A DNA stretch of 64,000 nt from Synechocystis sp. PCC 7338 (GTDB lineage: Bacteria; Cyanobacteriota; Cyanobacteriia; Cyanobacteriales; Microcystaceae). Positions 18,425 through 29,366 of this stretch are shown in pieces. The notes under the pieces are model-generated. The model was not told the DNA's origin. It did no database searches and worked only from the letters and a program-made list of their open reading frames with translations. The stretch is from assembly GCF_018282115.1 (NCBI RefSeq), contig NZ_CP054306.1, forward strand, positions 3,395,488 through 3,459,487. Reading direction: 5' to 3'. How positions within the stretch are numbered: position 1 is the stretch's first letter; the number at the start of each line of letters is the position of its first letter. The position numbers were made by a program, and so were the translations under genes.

Positions 18425-19945
18425 TTAGCTAATTCCTAACTTGGCCAACAATGGTAGGCGATCGCCATTGAAGTTCTCCGCCACAGTTGCGAGGTGAGCT
18501 AAATTTTCAGCCTCCGTTTCCAAAGTTTTGCCTTCCTTGATAATTTTTTTACCTTGACCAGAGAGCACCTGCCAAATAAATTGGGGGCCGTCTTGTTTTC
18601 GTTCCTTAGCCAATAGTAATAATTGTTCTAGGCGGTTTACCACAATGCCCGTTCCCACCAGGGGAGAAGCTAAGAAATTCATTTCATCACTATAAATAGC
18701 TTTGGTTTTGACTGCGCTATTAAAAGCATCGGTGGATTTTTGTCTTTGTTTCCGTACCGTTTCACTTACTGCCGGGTGAGTATAACCAATGCCCGTCATA
18801 ATAATCAAAGCTTGGTATAGGCTATTCAAAGCAATATCCTTGGTTCTACTATCTTTTTGCAATTCCCCCAGAGTTAAGGGACCATTTTCCAAAGCTTCAC
18901 AAATAGGACGATAAACTTTTTCTTGTAGCTCTACTTCTCCCAAGGGAAACTGATGTTTAAACTTCATTGATTTGATGGATGTCACCAAGGCAAACCTTAA
19001 ATTCCGCAAAACTTGTAAGTGTTCTTGGGGTAAGAGGGAGAGTTGCCCCCGGGTAAAAATATCCCGCCGGAACTGGGTGTTGAGGAAGAAATCCCGAACT
19101 ACCTGCTGGAAAATAGGATCTGTTACTTGGGACAACTGAGTTTGGGCCGCGGCGGACAAGTTCACTGCATCCACATAATCAATTAAATGGGCTGACCCCA
19201 TAAAATTGAGCTTGGCTTCCTCCAGTTCCTTTGCCACTTCATCAAAGTAAAAAGCATTCCATTCTTCGTTAAAATATTCGTGGGCCAGATAGTAACGATT
19301 CTGCTCTTTTAGTTTTTCTAAACGGGGTTTTAGAATTGGGTTTTGAGTGAAATAGGTTGCCTTAGACTCTAGCATTTGTTCCGTGAAACCTAATGCCTTT
19401 TCAATGCGGCTCAGAATGGGCTCGGAAGAGTTGCGTCCGTAGCGGAGCATCAAGGCTTGCATGGGTCTTGCTGCGGCCCAACCAGGGAGAGTATTGTAGG
19501 AAATGTAAACCATGCCTCCCACTTTGATTTTTTGACGAATAAAATTTACGATCGCCAGGCGATTTCTGGGGGTAATCCAACTGTAAATACCATGAAGAAC
19601 AATGAAATCAAATTGAGGTAAATCTTGATTGATAAATTCTTCAAAACTATCATCAAAAAAATGGACATTCTTAGTGCCCGCTGTTTCGGCGAGGGTGCGG
19701 GCTTCAACAATGTGACTAGGGTTAAAATCGTTGGCATAAAACTGAGCTTGGGGGTAGCAACTTGCTAATAAATTAGTGGAATATCCCCGGCCGCAAGCCA
19801 GTTCGCAGTAATTAAAGTTTTTCTCTAAGTTGGGGGATTTTAATGACTTGAGAGTGGCGGCTAGGGCTAATTTGAGGGGACTCAATTCACCATAAAAACC
19901 ATAGGTATAGTTAACTTCTAGGACGTAGCCCTCGTTCCAAGTCAT
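18425..19945 (-). CDS. SAM-dependent methyltransferase with regulatory domain
   Basis: A 506-residue class I methyltransferase. The SAM-binding core lies in residues about 20-170: FNYCELACGRGYSTNLLAS is motif I, FYANDFNPSHIVEA motif II, and FDFIVLHGIYSWITPRNR follows. The region from about 210 to 500 matches the arrangement of proteins with a methyltransferase regulatory domain (PKM type), including RRDIFTRGQLSLL. It is the first gene of the minus-strand glycan operon, 129 bases upstream of the tandem glycosyltransferase. The substrate is unknown; a peptide, sugar or lipid acceptor is possible. Confidence 0.8.
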   Translation of the reverse strand: MTWNEGYVLEVNYTYGFYGELSPLKLALAATLKSLKSPNLEKNFNYCELACGRGYSTNLLASCYPQAQFYANDFNPSHIVEARTLAETAGTKNVHFFDDSFEEFINQDLPQFDFIVLHGIYSWITPRNRLAIVNFIRQKIKVGGMVYISYNTLPGWAAARPMQALMLRYGRNSSEPILSRIEKALGFTEQMLESKATYFTQNPILKPRLEKLKEQNRYYLAHEYFNEEWNAFYFDEVAKELEEAKLNFMGSAHLIDYVDAVNLSAAAQTQLSQVTDPIFQQVVRDFFLNTQFRRDIFTRGQLSLLPQEHLQVLRNLRFALVTSIKSMKFKHQFPLGEVELQEKVYRPICEALENGPLTLGELQKDSRTKDIALNSLYQALIIMTGIGYTHPAVSETVRKQRQKSTDAFNSAVKTKAIYSDEMNFLASPLVGTGIVVNRLEQLLLLAKERKQDGPQFIWQVLSGQGKKIIKEGKTLETEAENLAHLATVAENFNGDRLPLLAKLGIS

Positions 19946-20102
19946 AGCGTCTGATTTTGCTTAGGGGTCAAGATTAGCCCCTAGCTTACAAGAAAGGGGC
20001 TTTGGGGCCTAGTTGAATGTCATAAATTTCCCTTCCCTGGCTATTTTTGCGGCATTGTCCAGCTAAAAGTTGGCCTCTGGTATCCCTCAGAAAAACTACC
20101 AT

Positions 20103-20120
20103 CCCTTGGTTGATCAAGGG
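20103..20120. promoter_or_regulatory. Inverted repeat upstream of clpB
   Basis: CCCTTG-GTTGAT-CAAGGG, a 6-bp perfect dyad 102 bases before the clpB ATG. It does not match the CIRCE element of HrcA-regulated heat-shock genes. Its role is unknown. Confidence 0.3.
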
Positions 20121-20221
20121 TAAACCCCACCGCTCCATTGGGAAAACCCTCCTTCCTAGCTCTGGATCCCGCCCCCTAAAATTGATCTGGTAGTCCTTAC
20201 ACAGCCCCTATAGAAAACTTT

Positions 20222-22840
20222 ATGCAACCCACAGATCCGAATAAATTTACAGAAAAAGCCTGGGAGGCGATCGCCAAAACGCCGGAGATTGCTAAACAGC
20301 ATCGACAACAGCAAATTGAGACAGAGCACCTACTTAGTGCCCTACTGGAACAAAACGGCTTGGCCACCAGTATCTTTAATAAAGCTGGGGTGAGCATTCC
20401 TCGGGTGAGAGATCAGGTCAATAGTTTTATTGCTCAACAACCCAAATTGAGTAATCCAAGTGAATCAATTTATTTAGGGCGCAGTCTTGATAAATTATTG
20501 GACAATGCAGAAACGGCCAAGGCTAAATATGGAGACGACTATATTTCCATTGAGCATTTGATGACGGCCTACGGCCAAGATGACCGCCTGGGCAAAAACT
20601 TATATCGAGAAATTGGTCTAACAGAAAGCAAGTTAGCAGAAATTATCAAGCAAATTAGAGGAACCCAAAAAGTGACAGACCAGAATCCAGAAGGTAAATA
20701 CGAATCCCTAGAAAAATATGGGCGAGATTTAACGGAATTGGCCCGGGAAGGTAAGCTAGATCCTGTCATTGGCCGGGATGAAGAAGTGCGGCGCACCATT
20801 CAAATTCTTTCCCGTCGGACCAAAAATAATCCTGTCCTGATTGGGGAACCGGGGGTAGGTAAAACGGCGATCGCCGAAGGTTTGGCCCAACGTATTATTA
20901 ACCATGATGTGCCGGAATCCCTGCGGGATCGGAAATTAATTTCCCTCGATATGGGGGCGTTAATTGCTGGGGCAAAATACCGGGGAGAATTTGAAGAACG
21001 GCTCAAAGCGGTACTGAAAGAAGTTACCGACAGCCAAGGGCAAATTATTCTCTTTATTGATGAAATTCATACCGTGGTGGGCGCTGGAGCCACCCAAGGA
21101 GCCATGGATGCGGGTAATTTGTTAAAACCCATGCTGGCCCGGGGAGCTTTGCGTTGCATTGGGGCCACAACTTTAGATGAATATCGTAAATATATCGAAA
21201 AAGATGCGGCCTTGGAACGGCGTTTCCAAGAAGTTTTAGTGGATGAACCCAATGTGTTGGACACCATTTCCATTCTGCGGGGACTGAAAGAACGCTATGA
21301 AGTACATCACGGGGTAAAAATTGCCGATAGCGCCCTGGTGGCGGCGGCCATGTTGTCCAATCGCTATATTAGTGACCGCTTTTTACCAGATAAAGCCATC
21401 GATCTAGTGGATGAAGCGGCGGCCAAATTGAAAATGGAAATTACCTCTAAACCAGAGGAGTTAGATGAAGTTGACCGTAAAATTCTCCAACTAGAAATGG
21501 AGCGTTTATCCCTACAACGGGAAAATGATTCTGCTTCCAAGGAACGGTTAGAAAAACTAGAAAAAGAACTAGCAGATTTCAAAGAAGAGCAGTCTAAACT
21601 TAATGGCCAATGGCAATCGGAAAAAACAGTTATTGACCAAATTCGTACTATTAAGGAAACCATTGACCAGGTGAACCTAGAAATTCAGCAGGCGCAACGG
21701 GACTATGACTATAACAAAGCCGCTGAGTTGCAATACGGAAAACTAACAGACCTGCAACGGCAAGTGGAAACCTTAGAAAGCCAACTGGCGGAGCAACAAA
21801 CCTCCGGCAAATCCCTATTACGGGAAGAGGTTTTAGAATCTGATATTGCCGAAATTATCTCGAAATGGACTGGCATTCCCATCAGTAAGCTAGTGGAATC
21901 GGAAAAAGAAAAACTACTCCACTTGGAAGATGAGCTTCATAGTCGAGTCATTGGCCAGGATGAAGCGGTAACCGCTGTGGCCGAAGCGATCCAACGTTCC
22001 CGAGCCGGTCTTTCCGATCCCAATCGTCCCACCGCTAGCTTTATTTTTCTGGGCCCCACGGGGGTTGGTAAAACGGAATTAGCTAAAGCTTTGGCAAAAA
22101 ATTTATTCGACATGGAAGAAGCTCTGGTGCGGATTGATATGTCCGAATATATGGAAAAACACGCCGTTTCCCGTTTAATGGGGGCCCCTCCGGGCTATGT
22201 GGGCTATGAAGAAGGGGGACAATTGACGGAAGCCATTCGTCGCCGTCCTTACTCAGTGATTCTCTTTGATGAGATTGAAAAAGCCCATGGGGATGTGTTT
22301 AATGTCATGCTCCAAATCCTGGATGACGGTCGTTTAACCGATGCCCAAGGCCATGTAGTGGACTTCAAAAACACAATTATTATTATGACCAGTAACCTGG
22401 GCTCCCAATTTATTTTGGATGTGGCGGGGGATGATAGTCGTTATGAAGAAATGCGTAACCGAGTAATGGATGTGATGCGGGAAAACTTCCGTCCAGAATT
22501 TCTCAACCGAGTGGATGAAACAATTATTTTCCACGGGTTACAAAAATCCGAATTGCGCTCCATTGTCCAAATTCAAATTCAATCTTTGGCTTCTCGTTTA
22601 GGGGATCAAAAGTTAACCCTTCAATTAACCGATAAGGCCTTAGATTTCCTAGCTGCCGTTGGTTACGACCCAGTCTATGGCGCCCGACCTTTAAAACGAG
22701 CCATCCAAAAATACCTAGAAACGGCGATCGCCAAGGGAATTTTACGGGGGGATTACCAACCAGGCGAAAACATTGTGGTAGATGAAACCGACGAACGCCT
22801 CAGTTTTACCAGCCTAAGGGGAGACTTGGTCACCGTTTAG
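20222..22840 (+). CDS. clpB1: ClpB chaperone / disaggregase (ClpB1)
   Basis: Hexameric AAA+ ATPase that threads aggregated proteins through its pore together with DnaK; in Synechocystis ClpB1 is needed for acquired thermotolerance. The 872-residue sequence has the double Clp N domain (1-150), the first AAA module with GEPGVGKT and [10 protein letters not shown], a coiled-coil M domain (about 405-525, highly charged KEQ-rich helices), the second AAA module with [34 protein letters not shown] and [11 protein letters not shown], and a C-terminal small domain. There is no IGF-type ClpP-binding loop, as expected for ClpB. The gene stands alone and its last 27 bases overlap a small antisense gene. 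Confidence 0.97.
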   Translation: MQPTDPNKFTEKAWEAIAKTPEIAKQHRQQQIETEHLLSALLEQNGLATSIFNKAGVSIPRVRDQVNSFIAQQPKLSNPSESIYLGRSLDKLLDNAETAKAKYGDDYISIEHLMTAYGQDDRLGKNLYREIGLTESKLAEIIKQIRGTQKVTDQNPEGKYESLEKYGRDLTELAREGKLDPVIGRDEEVRRTIQILSRRTKNNPVLIGEPGVGKTAIAEGLAQRIINHDVPESLRDRKLISLDMGALIAGAKYRGEFEERLKAVLKEVTDSQGQIILFIDEIHTVVGAGATQGAMDAGNLLKPMLARGALRCIGATTLDEYRKYIEKDAALERRFQEVLVDEPNVLDTISILRGLKERYEVHHGVKIADSALVAAAMLSNRYISDRFLPDKAIDLVDEAAAKLKMEITSKPEELDEVDRKILQLEMERLSLQRENDSASKERLEKLEKELADFKEEQSKLNGQWQSEKTVIDQIRTIKETIDQVNLEIQQAQRDYDYNKAAELQYGKLTDLQRQVETLESQLAEQQTSGKSLLREEVLESDIAEIISKWTGIPISKLVESEKEKLLHLEDELHSRVIGQDEAVTAVAEAIQRSRAGLSDPNRPTASFIFLGPTGVGKTELAKALAKNLFDMEEALVRIDMSEYMEKHAVSRLMGAPPGYVGYEEGGQLTEAIRRRPYSVILFDEIEKAHGDVFNVMLQILDDGRLTDAQGHVVDFKNTIIIMTSNLGSQFILDVAGDDSRYEEMRNRVMDVMRENFRPEFLNRVDETIIFHGLQKSELRSIVQIQIQSLASRLGDQKLTLQLTDKALDFLAAVGYDPVYGARPLKRAIQKYLETAIAKGILRGDYQPGENIVVDETDERLSFTSLRGDLVTV

Positions 22841-23125
22841 GGATTTCCGTTCCGTTAACTCTGACGGATTAATAACCGCATCAATGCCAACCCTGGGGGG
22901 TTCCAACTCCGCAGTCATAGTTGCCCCTGGGGTTTGGTGATGGGACCATAACCCCTGACCCCGGTTAATCAAAACAGCCATGCCCTTGTCATAATTACTG
23001 GCGATCGCCAAAAAAGCACCGGCCATGACGTAAATGGGCAGGGGCAAAATTATCCCCAATAACCATTGGAAAAGTTGCACTCCGGCAAATAAAACCACCA
23101 CCACCACCACTAAAAATGGCATCAT
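22814..23125 (-). CDS. Small membrane protein of unknown function
   Basis: A protein of about 103 residues with one strong membrane stretch that may form two helices ([20 protein letters not shown], then [20 protein letters not shown]) followed by a polar tail of about 55 residues. The open frame begins at ATG 23167, but adjacent ATG codons at 23125 and 23122 lie directly after GGGGAGG, a good ribosome-binding site, so one of these is preferred. The 3' end overlaps the clpB1 3' end by 27 bases on the opposite strand. No family was recognised. Confidence 0.6.
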   Translation of the reverse strand: MMPFLVVVVVVLFAGVQLFQWLLGIILPLPIYVMAGAFLAIASNYDKGMAVLINRGQGLWSHHQTPGATMTAELEPPRVGIDAVINPSELTERKSLNGDQVSP

Positions 23126-23235
23126 TACCCTCCCCAGAGACAATCCTGTAAGCTCAACCTGGATCATATACGGATATCAAACACTGACATCCGCCTTAGA
23201 TGGTAGAAGATTTTTTCCCTAAATCAAACCCCAAT

Positions 23236-23272
23236 AAAAATCGTGGTGGAACCACAGCCATGGCCACCACGA
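23236..23272 (-). terminator. Intrinsic terminator of prk
   Basis: On the minus strand: TCGTGGTGG, a 14-base loop that can itself pair (CCA...TGG), CCACCACGA, then TTTTTATT. It lies 51 bases after the prk stop codon. The 9-bp perfect stem and T-run make this one of the clearest terminators in the window. Confidence 0.8.
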
Positions 23273-23322
23273 AGATAGTAAGTTATGCAGACTAGTAGGT
23301 CAGGTAATTATTGGTGTCGCAG

Positions 23323-24321
23323 TTACACAGAAGCAGGAACCTTAGCTTCAGCGGTTAACTGTTCGTAAACTTCCCGCATTTTCAGACCCACCAACACCTG
23401 GAACAGACCAGTGCCATTGTCAGTGCCTGGGTAGTCCTTGTGCTTGAGTAACAACTCGGTCATCTCACCATAGTACTTAGTGCCGGTTTTACTGAGATGG
23501 TTTTCCACGTAAACCATTTCCTCCAGGTTTTCGAACCGGCCATCTACTTCCAGCAAAGAAACTTCGTTGCCCATGAAGTTATCGGGGCCGTAGTACATCT
23601 TGATGCCGGGATAGGTACAGGTAAGCTTCCGACCACAGGGACGCCAGTCAATGGTGGAACCCTCGTCAAACAAGTAGGCCGGCTCGAAGAACTTGACCCC
23701 TTCTTTTTGCACAAGACGAACCCGCAGGAGCTTACTTTCCTTATCTTCAATCAAGCGGGTGGGTAACACCTGGATGACTACGTCTGCATGCTGCTTCTGG
23801 GGCTCAATGTAGGCGGTGAAGTCGGGCTTACGGGCGTTGATCGAAGCCAAAATATCTTCATAGGTGTGGCCTCGTTCGGCCATGTCCCGCTGAATTTTCC
23901 AGTTGATCTTTACTTCTTCGCTGATGTCTAGGTACACCCCGAAATCTACCAGTTCCCGGACCCGTTCATCGTAGAGGGGGTGCAAACCTTCAATCACCAC
24001 CACCTTATTGGGGTCAACCTTTTCCGGCGGATCCAGCAAGCCCGTTTCGTGGTTGTAAATGGGTTTCATAATGGATTGACCACTTTTGAGCGCTTTAATC
24101 TGCTCATACATCAGGTCAAAATTGTTGGCCCTGGGATCCAATGCGGTGACCCCAGCGGCTTTTCTGCCCTGGCGATCCAAACTATGGTAATCGTCCAAAC
24201 AAATTACCGTCATAAACTCTTCGCCGAATAAATCCGTTAATCGACGCAAGAAAGTAGACTTACCGCAACCGGAATCCCCGGCAACACCAATAAGAACCAC
24301 GCGGTCTAGCTGTGTGGTCAT
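23323..24321 (-). CDS. prk: Phosphoribulokinase
   Basis: Calvin-cycle enzyme that phosphorylates ribulose 5-phosphate with ATP to give the Rubisco substrate RuBP. The 332-residue protein begins MTTQLDRVVLIGVAGDSGCG; the P-loop GDSGCGKS includes Cys19, and Cys41 (VICLDDYHS) completes the thioredoxin-regulated pair. A second Cys pair (RPCGRKLTC) lies near residue 230. These cysteines allow redox control and, with CP12 and GAPDH, dark inactivation. ATG at 24321 is preferred to the longer frame opening at 24333. It is divergent from petH across a 510-base region and ends at a clear terminator. Confidence 0.98.
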   Translation of the reverse strand: MTTQLDRVVLIGVAGDSGCGKSTFLRRLTDLFGEEFMTVICLDDYHSLDRQGRKAAGVTALDPRANNFDLMYEQIKALKSGQSIMKPIYNHETGLLDPPEKVDPNKVVVIEGLHPLYDERVRELVDFGVYLDISEEVKINWKIQRDMAERGHTYEDILASINARKPDFTAYIEPQKQHADVVIQVLPTRLIEDKESKLLRVRLVQKEGVKFFEPAYLFDEGSTIDWRPCGRKLTCTYPGIKMYYGPDNFMGNEVSLLEVDGRFENLEEMVYVENHLSKTGTKYYGEMTELLLKHKDYPGTDNGTGLFQVLVGLKMREVYEQLTAEAKVPASV

Positions 24322-24563
24322 AACATCCCTCAAAAATGCAAAACTGATTGTTAACCCGGTTTCCTAGAAAATTTCTCCTCACCCCAAATGGCGTGTTGGA
24401 GAGACAAACCAGAGCCTATGGGCTTGTTAACCCCCTGTCAAGGGCCGACGGAAAACTAATCCTAAGATCTAGTCATCTTAGTCAACCCCAGATAACGCTC
24501 TTCGGTTCCAGCCAGAGATATAGCCTGACCCTCTGAATACTGAGTATGAATTCTATCAGAATT

Positions 24564-24577
24564 GTATTCCCTTCTAC
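24564..24577 (+). promoter_or_regulatory. NtcA binding site (GTA-N8-TAC)
   Basis: GTATTCCCTTCTAC fits the NtcA consensus exactly. It lies 255 bases before the petH start codon. NtcA is known to activate petH in PCC 6803 under nitrogen stress. No ideal TAN3T -10 box sits at the usual 20-24-base distance, so the exact promoter is uncertain. Confidence 0.65.
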
Positions 24578-24773
24578 AAGATTGACCCAACCAAGGGGAG
24601 TGCCTCTCCATGCTGAACTAATTTAAGCTCGTCCTAGGCTTAATCGTCCGGTAAAGTGATACAGGGGTTACATTTTATCAAGGTTAACTTTGTTAGGGTG
24701 ATAGGACTAAATCTCCGCTTCTGACCCCACTGCTCCTCCCAGCCACGGCGATCGCCTGACGATGGTAGGCTTG

Positions 24774-24805
24774 ATAATACTGCAATAAATTTCTGTCAGT
24801 ATTAT
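24774..24805 (+). promoter_or_regulatory. Inverted repeat in petH leader, overlapping a -10-like box
   Basis: ATAATACTG (24774-24782), 14-base loop, CAGTATTAT (24797-24805), a perfect 9-bp stem ending 12 bases before the GGGAG ribosome-binding site of petH. GATAAT (24773-24778) in the left arm could be the -10 box of a proximal promoter, so a transcript starting near 24785 would lack the left arm, while a longer transcript would contain the whole hairpin. Confidence 0.5.
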
Positions 24806-24828
24806 TTGATTGAGTAGGGAGCAATTAA

Positions 24829-26073
<1,245 letters not shown>

Positions 26074-26120
26074 GGACTTTTGTCTGTGGATTAAGTACAT
26101 TAATTTGTTTGGTCTGGAGG

Positions 26121-26147
26121 GGAGTTTGCCATTGGTAGGCTCCTTTT
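26121..26147 (+). terminator. Possible terminator of petH
   Basis: GGAGTTTGCC-ATT-GGTAGGCTCC followed by TTTT. The 10-bp stem contains three G-U pairs. It lies 47 bases after the petH stop, between convergent genes. Confidence 0.5.
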
Positions 26148-26164
26148 CAGTTTTGGACCAACAA

Positions 26165-27004
26165 TTAACAGAGAGCTGGGGTCGAGCCCAGGCAAAACTT
26201 AGCCAAAGCTTGGGACACGCCATCGGCTTCCACGTCCGCCGTTACCCAGTCCGCCACCCTTTGCACTTCCGGGGGAGCATTACCCATGGCCACCCCTACT
26301 CCGGCATATTTCAGCATTTCTAGATCATTAAAGTTATCCCCGATCGCCAAAACTGCTTGAGGATCAAGCCCTAACACGTCTTCGGCTAAATGTTTCAAGG
26401 CTAGGCCCTTGGTGGCTTCGGCGTGGGTGACTTCAAAATAGATCTCGGTGGATTGGGTCAAATGCACGGCTTGGCCCCGCAGTTTGCGACCCATTTCCGC
26501 CATCAACCGAGCCATCAGGGGAGCATTGCGACTAATAGCTAACATTTTGGTGGTGCTACCTAATTCAATAATTGCTCGTAAATCGCCGCTGGCCTGGGCA
26601 ATGGCACCGGATCTTGCCATATAAATATGGGTTTCTGGGGTGATGTGCCGCACATGGAGCTGGTCGTTGTAATAGCAGTGGACATCAAGATGGGGTTGCA
26701 GATCCGGTTGCTCAAAGTGGGACAAAATCTCTAGGGCGATCGCCGGGGGAAGAGGTTTTTCCCTCAAAACAATGCCGCTGTGGGGATGCTTAGTCAGGGC
26801 GCCATTATAACTAATCACAGGCAAGGTTGACTGGATGGCCCGATGGAAGCGCAAAGCTGAACCGAACATTCTGCCGGTGGCCAGCGCCACTTGAATACCC
26901 CGACTCTGTACCTGGTGAATAGTTTGCACCACTGTGGGGTTGATTTGATTGGATACTCCGGCAATGGTGCCATCAATGTCCAACACCACTAACTTGATTG
27001 TCAC
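26165..27004 (-). CDS. Cof-type HAD hydrolase
   Basis: Haloacid-dehalogenase superfamily phosphatase of the Cof (type IIB cap) subfamily, which dephosphorylates small metabolites such as sugar phosphates or flavin mononucleotide. Motif I is VVLDIDGTI near the N terminus (nucleophile Asp plus general acid Asp), motif II NGAL/ VISYNGA, motif III includes the later Lys, and motif IV is LAIGDNFNDLEMLKYAGVGV. The open frame begins at a TTG at 27022; GTG at 27004 gives the usual short run before motif I, about 279 aa. Convergent with petH. Substrate unknown. Confidence 0.85.
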   Translation of the reverse strand: MTIKLVVLDIDGTIAGVSNQINPTVVQTIHQVQSRGIQVALATGRMFGSALRFHRAIQSTLPVISYNGALTKHPHSGIVLREKPLPPAIALEILSHFEQPDLQPHLDVHCYYNDQLHVRHITPETHIYMARSGAIAQASGDLRAIIELGSTTKMLAISRNAPLMARLMAEMGRKLRGQAVHLTQSTEIYFEVTHAEATKGLALKHLAEDVLGLDPQAVLAIGDNFNDLEMLKYAGVGVAMGNAPPEVQRVADWVTADVEADGVSQALAKFCLGSTPALC

Positions 27005-27270
27005 TGTTAAACTCCCTGGCAACGGATTAATTGGGCAAAAATTCTGCTAGAAAGCTTAAATTTACAATGGTTTACATTTCCCCTTCCATTTAACCATTCT
27101 GATAACGGGCTCCCACATTGGCGTCCCAGACCAGAGCGACTATGCTGGAAAGGCAAAAATTTTGGTCTGATTCAGCATGACCAAATCGCCGAGACAATTG
27201 TTCATTGGTTGCATTACCATCTAAATTATTGTTCTGGGCTCGGATAAATCTTGCCAGAGGAGGCATTGGG

Positions 27271-28149
27271 GTGGCAACTTCTAGAACACAACGGGATGTT
27301 TGGGTTTACGTGGGCATTGGAGCCATGGTCAGTGCTCTGGTTTTATTTTCCTTGGTGCCCCTGGCGATGGGTTTGTGGCAACCTCGTCCCGCTGCTGATG
27401 GAGGGGTCAATGGCGTCACTCCCCTGGAAAATCAGGCGTTCGGTTACCAGTTAGTGCTAGAAAGGGAGCCGGATAACGTCAATGCTCTCCAGGGCCTGCT
27501 AGAAATTCGTCTGCAACAAAAAAATCTGACGGCGGCGATCGCCCCTTTGGAGCGACTGGGACAGATTAAGGCAGACCAGGTGCAGTACCGAATTCTGTTG
27601 GCCCAACTTAAAACCCAACTGGAAGATAAAGCCGGAGCAGCGAAAGTTTACAGAGAAATTCTCCTTCAATCCCCCTACAACATCCAGGCGTTGAAAGGCC
27701 TCAGTGGACTTTATGCCCAACAGGAGCGCCCCGCTGAGGCTGTGGCCATTGTGCAAAATGCCATTACCCAGGCGATCAAAGCCCAAACTGGAACTCCTGG
27801 CACTGTGCCCCCCGACCAGCTCACTTCCCTACAACTTCTGCTGGGGGAAATTTATCTTAGTCAAAATCGCCCCGACCAGGCGATCGCCATTTATGAAGCC
27901 GCTAGTAAAGTCAATGGCAATGATTTCCGTCCCATTCTAGCTCAGGCTCAGGTTATGGCCCAAACCGGCAAGTTAAAGGAGGCGGACCCTTTTTTCCAGC
28001 AGGCAATTATGCTGGCCCCGGTGCAGTATAAGGACTCGATCAAAAAAATTGCCCTCCAGGTGACCAACCAGGCTTTGGCTAACCAGAATAGTGCTTCCGA
28101 CGCTGGTGCCCCTTCCTCAACCACCGCCCCCATCCTAAAGTCAGAATAA
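27271..28149 (+). CDS. Membrane-anchored TPR repeat protein
   Basis: A protein of about 292 residues with one N-terminal transmembrane segment (VYVGIGAMVSALVLFSLVPL) and a series of TPR-like helical repeats from about residue 60 to 260 (GYQLVLEREPDNVNALQGLL, AKVYREILLQSPYNIQALKG, AIAIYEAASKVNGNDFRPIL). Such proteins usually scaffold complex assembly. The frame opens at a TTG at 27205, but GTG at 27271 is preferred because GAGGAGG ends 7 bases before it. The tail is Ser/Ala-rich. It lies 87 bases upstream of psb27 on the same strand, so a link to thylakoid complex assembly is possible but only inferred. Confidence 0.78.
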   Translation: MATSRTQRDVWVYVGIGAMVSALVLFSLVPLAMGLWQPRPAADGGVNGVTPLENQAFGYQLVLEREPDNVNALQGLLEIRLQQKNLTAAIAPLERLGQIKADQVQYRILLAQLKTQLEDKAGAAKVYREILLQSPYNIQALKGLSGLYAQQERPAEAVAIVQNAITQAIKAQTGTPGTVPPDQLTSLQLLLGEIYLSQNRPDQAIAIYEAASKVNGNDFRPILAQAQVMAQTGKLKEADPFFQQAIMLAPVQYKDSIKKIALQVTNQALANQNSASDAGAPSSTTAPILKSE

Positions 28150-28236
28150 AAGGCAAGTCTTAGGGGGCCCTGGCCAACTGGTAGGATATAAAAATTAACA
28201 AAATTCAGTAAAAATCCAGGGAGGGAACCCTCAGTG

Positions 28237-28641
28237 ATGTCCTTTTTGAAAAATCAGTTGTCACGGTTGTTGGCCTTAGTTTTGGTAGTGACGATCGGTC
28301 TGACGGCCTGCGACAGCGGCACAGGACTCACCGGCAACTATAGCCAAGATACCCTGACTGTCATTGCTACCCTGCGGGAGGCAATCGATTTACCCCAGGA
28401 TGCCCCCAACCGCCAAGAAGTTCAGGACACCGCCCGGGGTCAGATTAATGACTACATTTCTCGCTACCGTCGCAAAGGTGATGCTGGTGGGCTGAAATCC
28501 TTTACCACCATGCAGACGGCCCTCAATTCCCTAGCTGGATATTACACTTCCTATGGTGCCCGTCCCATTCCCGAAAAGCTGAAAAAACGTTTACAGCTAG
28601 AATTTACCCAAGCGGAAAGATCTATTGAACGGGGCGTGTGA
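28237..28641 (+). CDS. psb27: Photosystem II assembly lipoprotein Psb27
   Basis: Lumenal lipoprotein that binds CP43 and assists manganese-cluster assembly and PSII repair. The 134-residue precursor has a lipoprotein signal ending in the lipobox LTAC (Cys about residue 25), followed by the Psb27 four-helix domain ([51 protein letters not shown], then [14 protein letters not shown]). ATG at 28237 is used; a GTG three bases earlier is in frame. Its stop overlaps the GTG start of rnc by 4 bases. Confidence 0.96.
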   Translation: MSFLKNQLSRLLALVLVVTIGLTACDSGTGLTGNYSQDTLTVIATLREAIDLPQDAPNRQEVQDTARGQINDYISRYRRKGDAGGLKSFTTMQTALNSLAGYYTSYGARPIPEKLKKRLQLEFTQAERSIERGV

Positions 28642-29333
28642 ACCATCCTGATTTGCCCCCCATTGGGGATCCCCAGTTAAAACTTGAAGCCCTCACCCAT
28701 CGTTCCTATTGCAACGAACACCCCGGAACTCCTTCCTATGACCGGCTAGAGTTTTTGGGGGATGCTTTGTTGGGTTTTGTGGTGGGACGCATTCTATTTG
28801 AACGTTATCCTCACTTTACTGAGGCAGAATTAACCCGTCTGCGGTCCCAATTGGTCAATCAAAATCAGTTGGCCTATCTGGCGAGGTTTTTAGACATTGC
28901 CCCAGAAATTCGCTTGAGTCAAAGCTTGGCTAGGGAAGATGGCCAATCTAGTCCCTCTATTCTGTCCGATGTCTTTGAATCATTGTTGGGGGCGGCCCTC
29001 CTCGATGGGGGTTTACCAGCGGTGGAAGATTTCATTGAAGAACTATTCGTTCCCATCCTGGAACAGTGGGAAAAAAGCCAGGACGGGCGATCACTAAAAC
29101 CTGTGCCGACCATGGATGTGAAAAGCATGCTCCAGCAGTGGGCTTTGGCCAAAACTAAACAATTGCCAGAATATGAACTAATTGACGCCAGTGGGCCACC
29201 CCATGCCCGAGAATTTACCTTTACTGTCAAGGTAGCTGGAAAAATCCATGGCCAGGGCTCTGGCCCTAGTAAGCAAATTGCCACCAAACAGGCGGCCCTA
29301 GAGGCGTTGAAAGGTTTGGGGCTGTTGCAGTAA
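28638..29333 (+). CDS. rnc: Ribonuclease III
   Basis: Double-strand-specific endoribonuclease for rRNA and mRNA processing. The 231-residue protein has the RNase III domain with the signature [17 protein letters not shown] and the second catalytic acidic region [16 protein letters not shown], then a dsRNA-binding domain ([20 protein letters not shown], ending [18 protein letters not shown]). It starts with GTG at 28638, overlapping the psb27 stop by 4 bases (GTGA), so translation is probably coupled. Synechocystis has additional RNase III paralogues; this is the full-length type with dsRBD. Confidence 0.93.
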   Translation: MNHPDLPPIGDPQLKLEALTHRSYCNEHPGTPSYDRLEFLGDALLGFVVGRILFERYPHFTEAELTRLRSQLVNQNQLAYLARFLDIAPEIRLSQSLAREDGQSSPSILSDVFESLLGAALLDGGLPAVEDFIEELFVPILEQWEKSQDGRSLKPVPTMDVKSMLQQWALAKTKQLPEYELIDASGPPHAREFTFTVKVAGKIHGQGSGPSKQIATKQAALEALKGLGLLQ

Positions 29334-29366
29334 GCAAAGAAGAATCCACCATGGTGGGGAGGAGCT

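Noticed and set aside
20103-20120. CIRCE heat-shock operator for clpB1
   Set aside because: The dyad present does not match TTAGCACTC-N9-GAGTGCTAA, so it was kept only as a generic inverted repeat.
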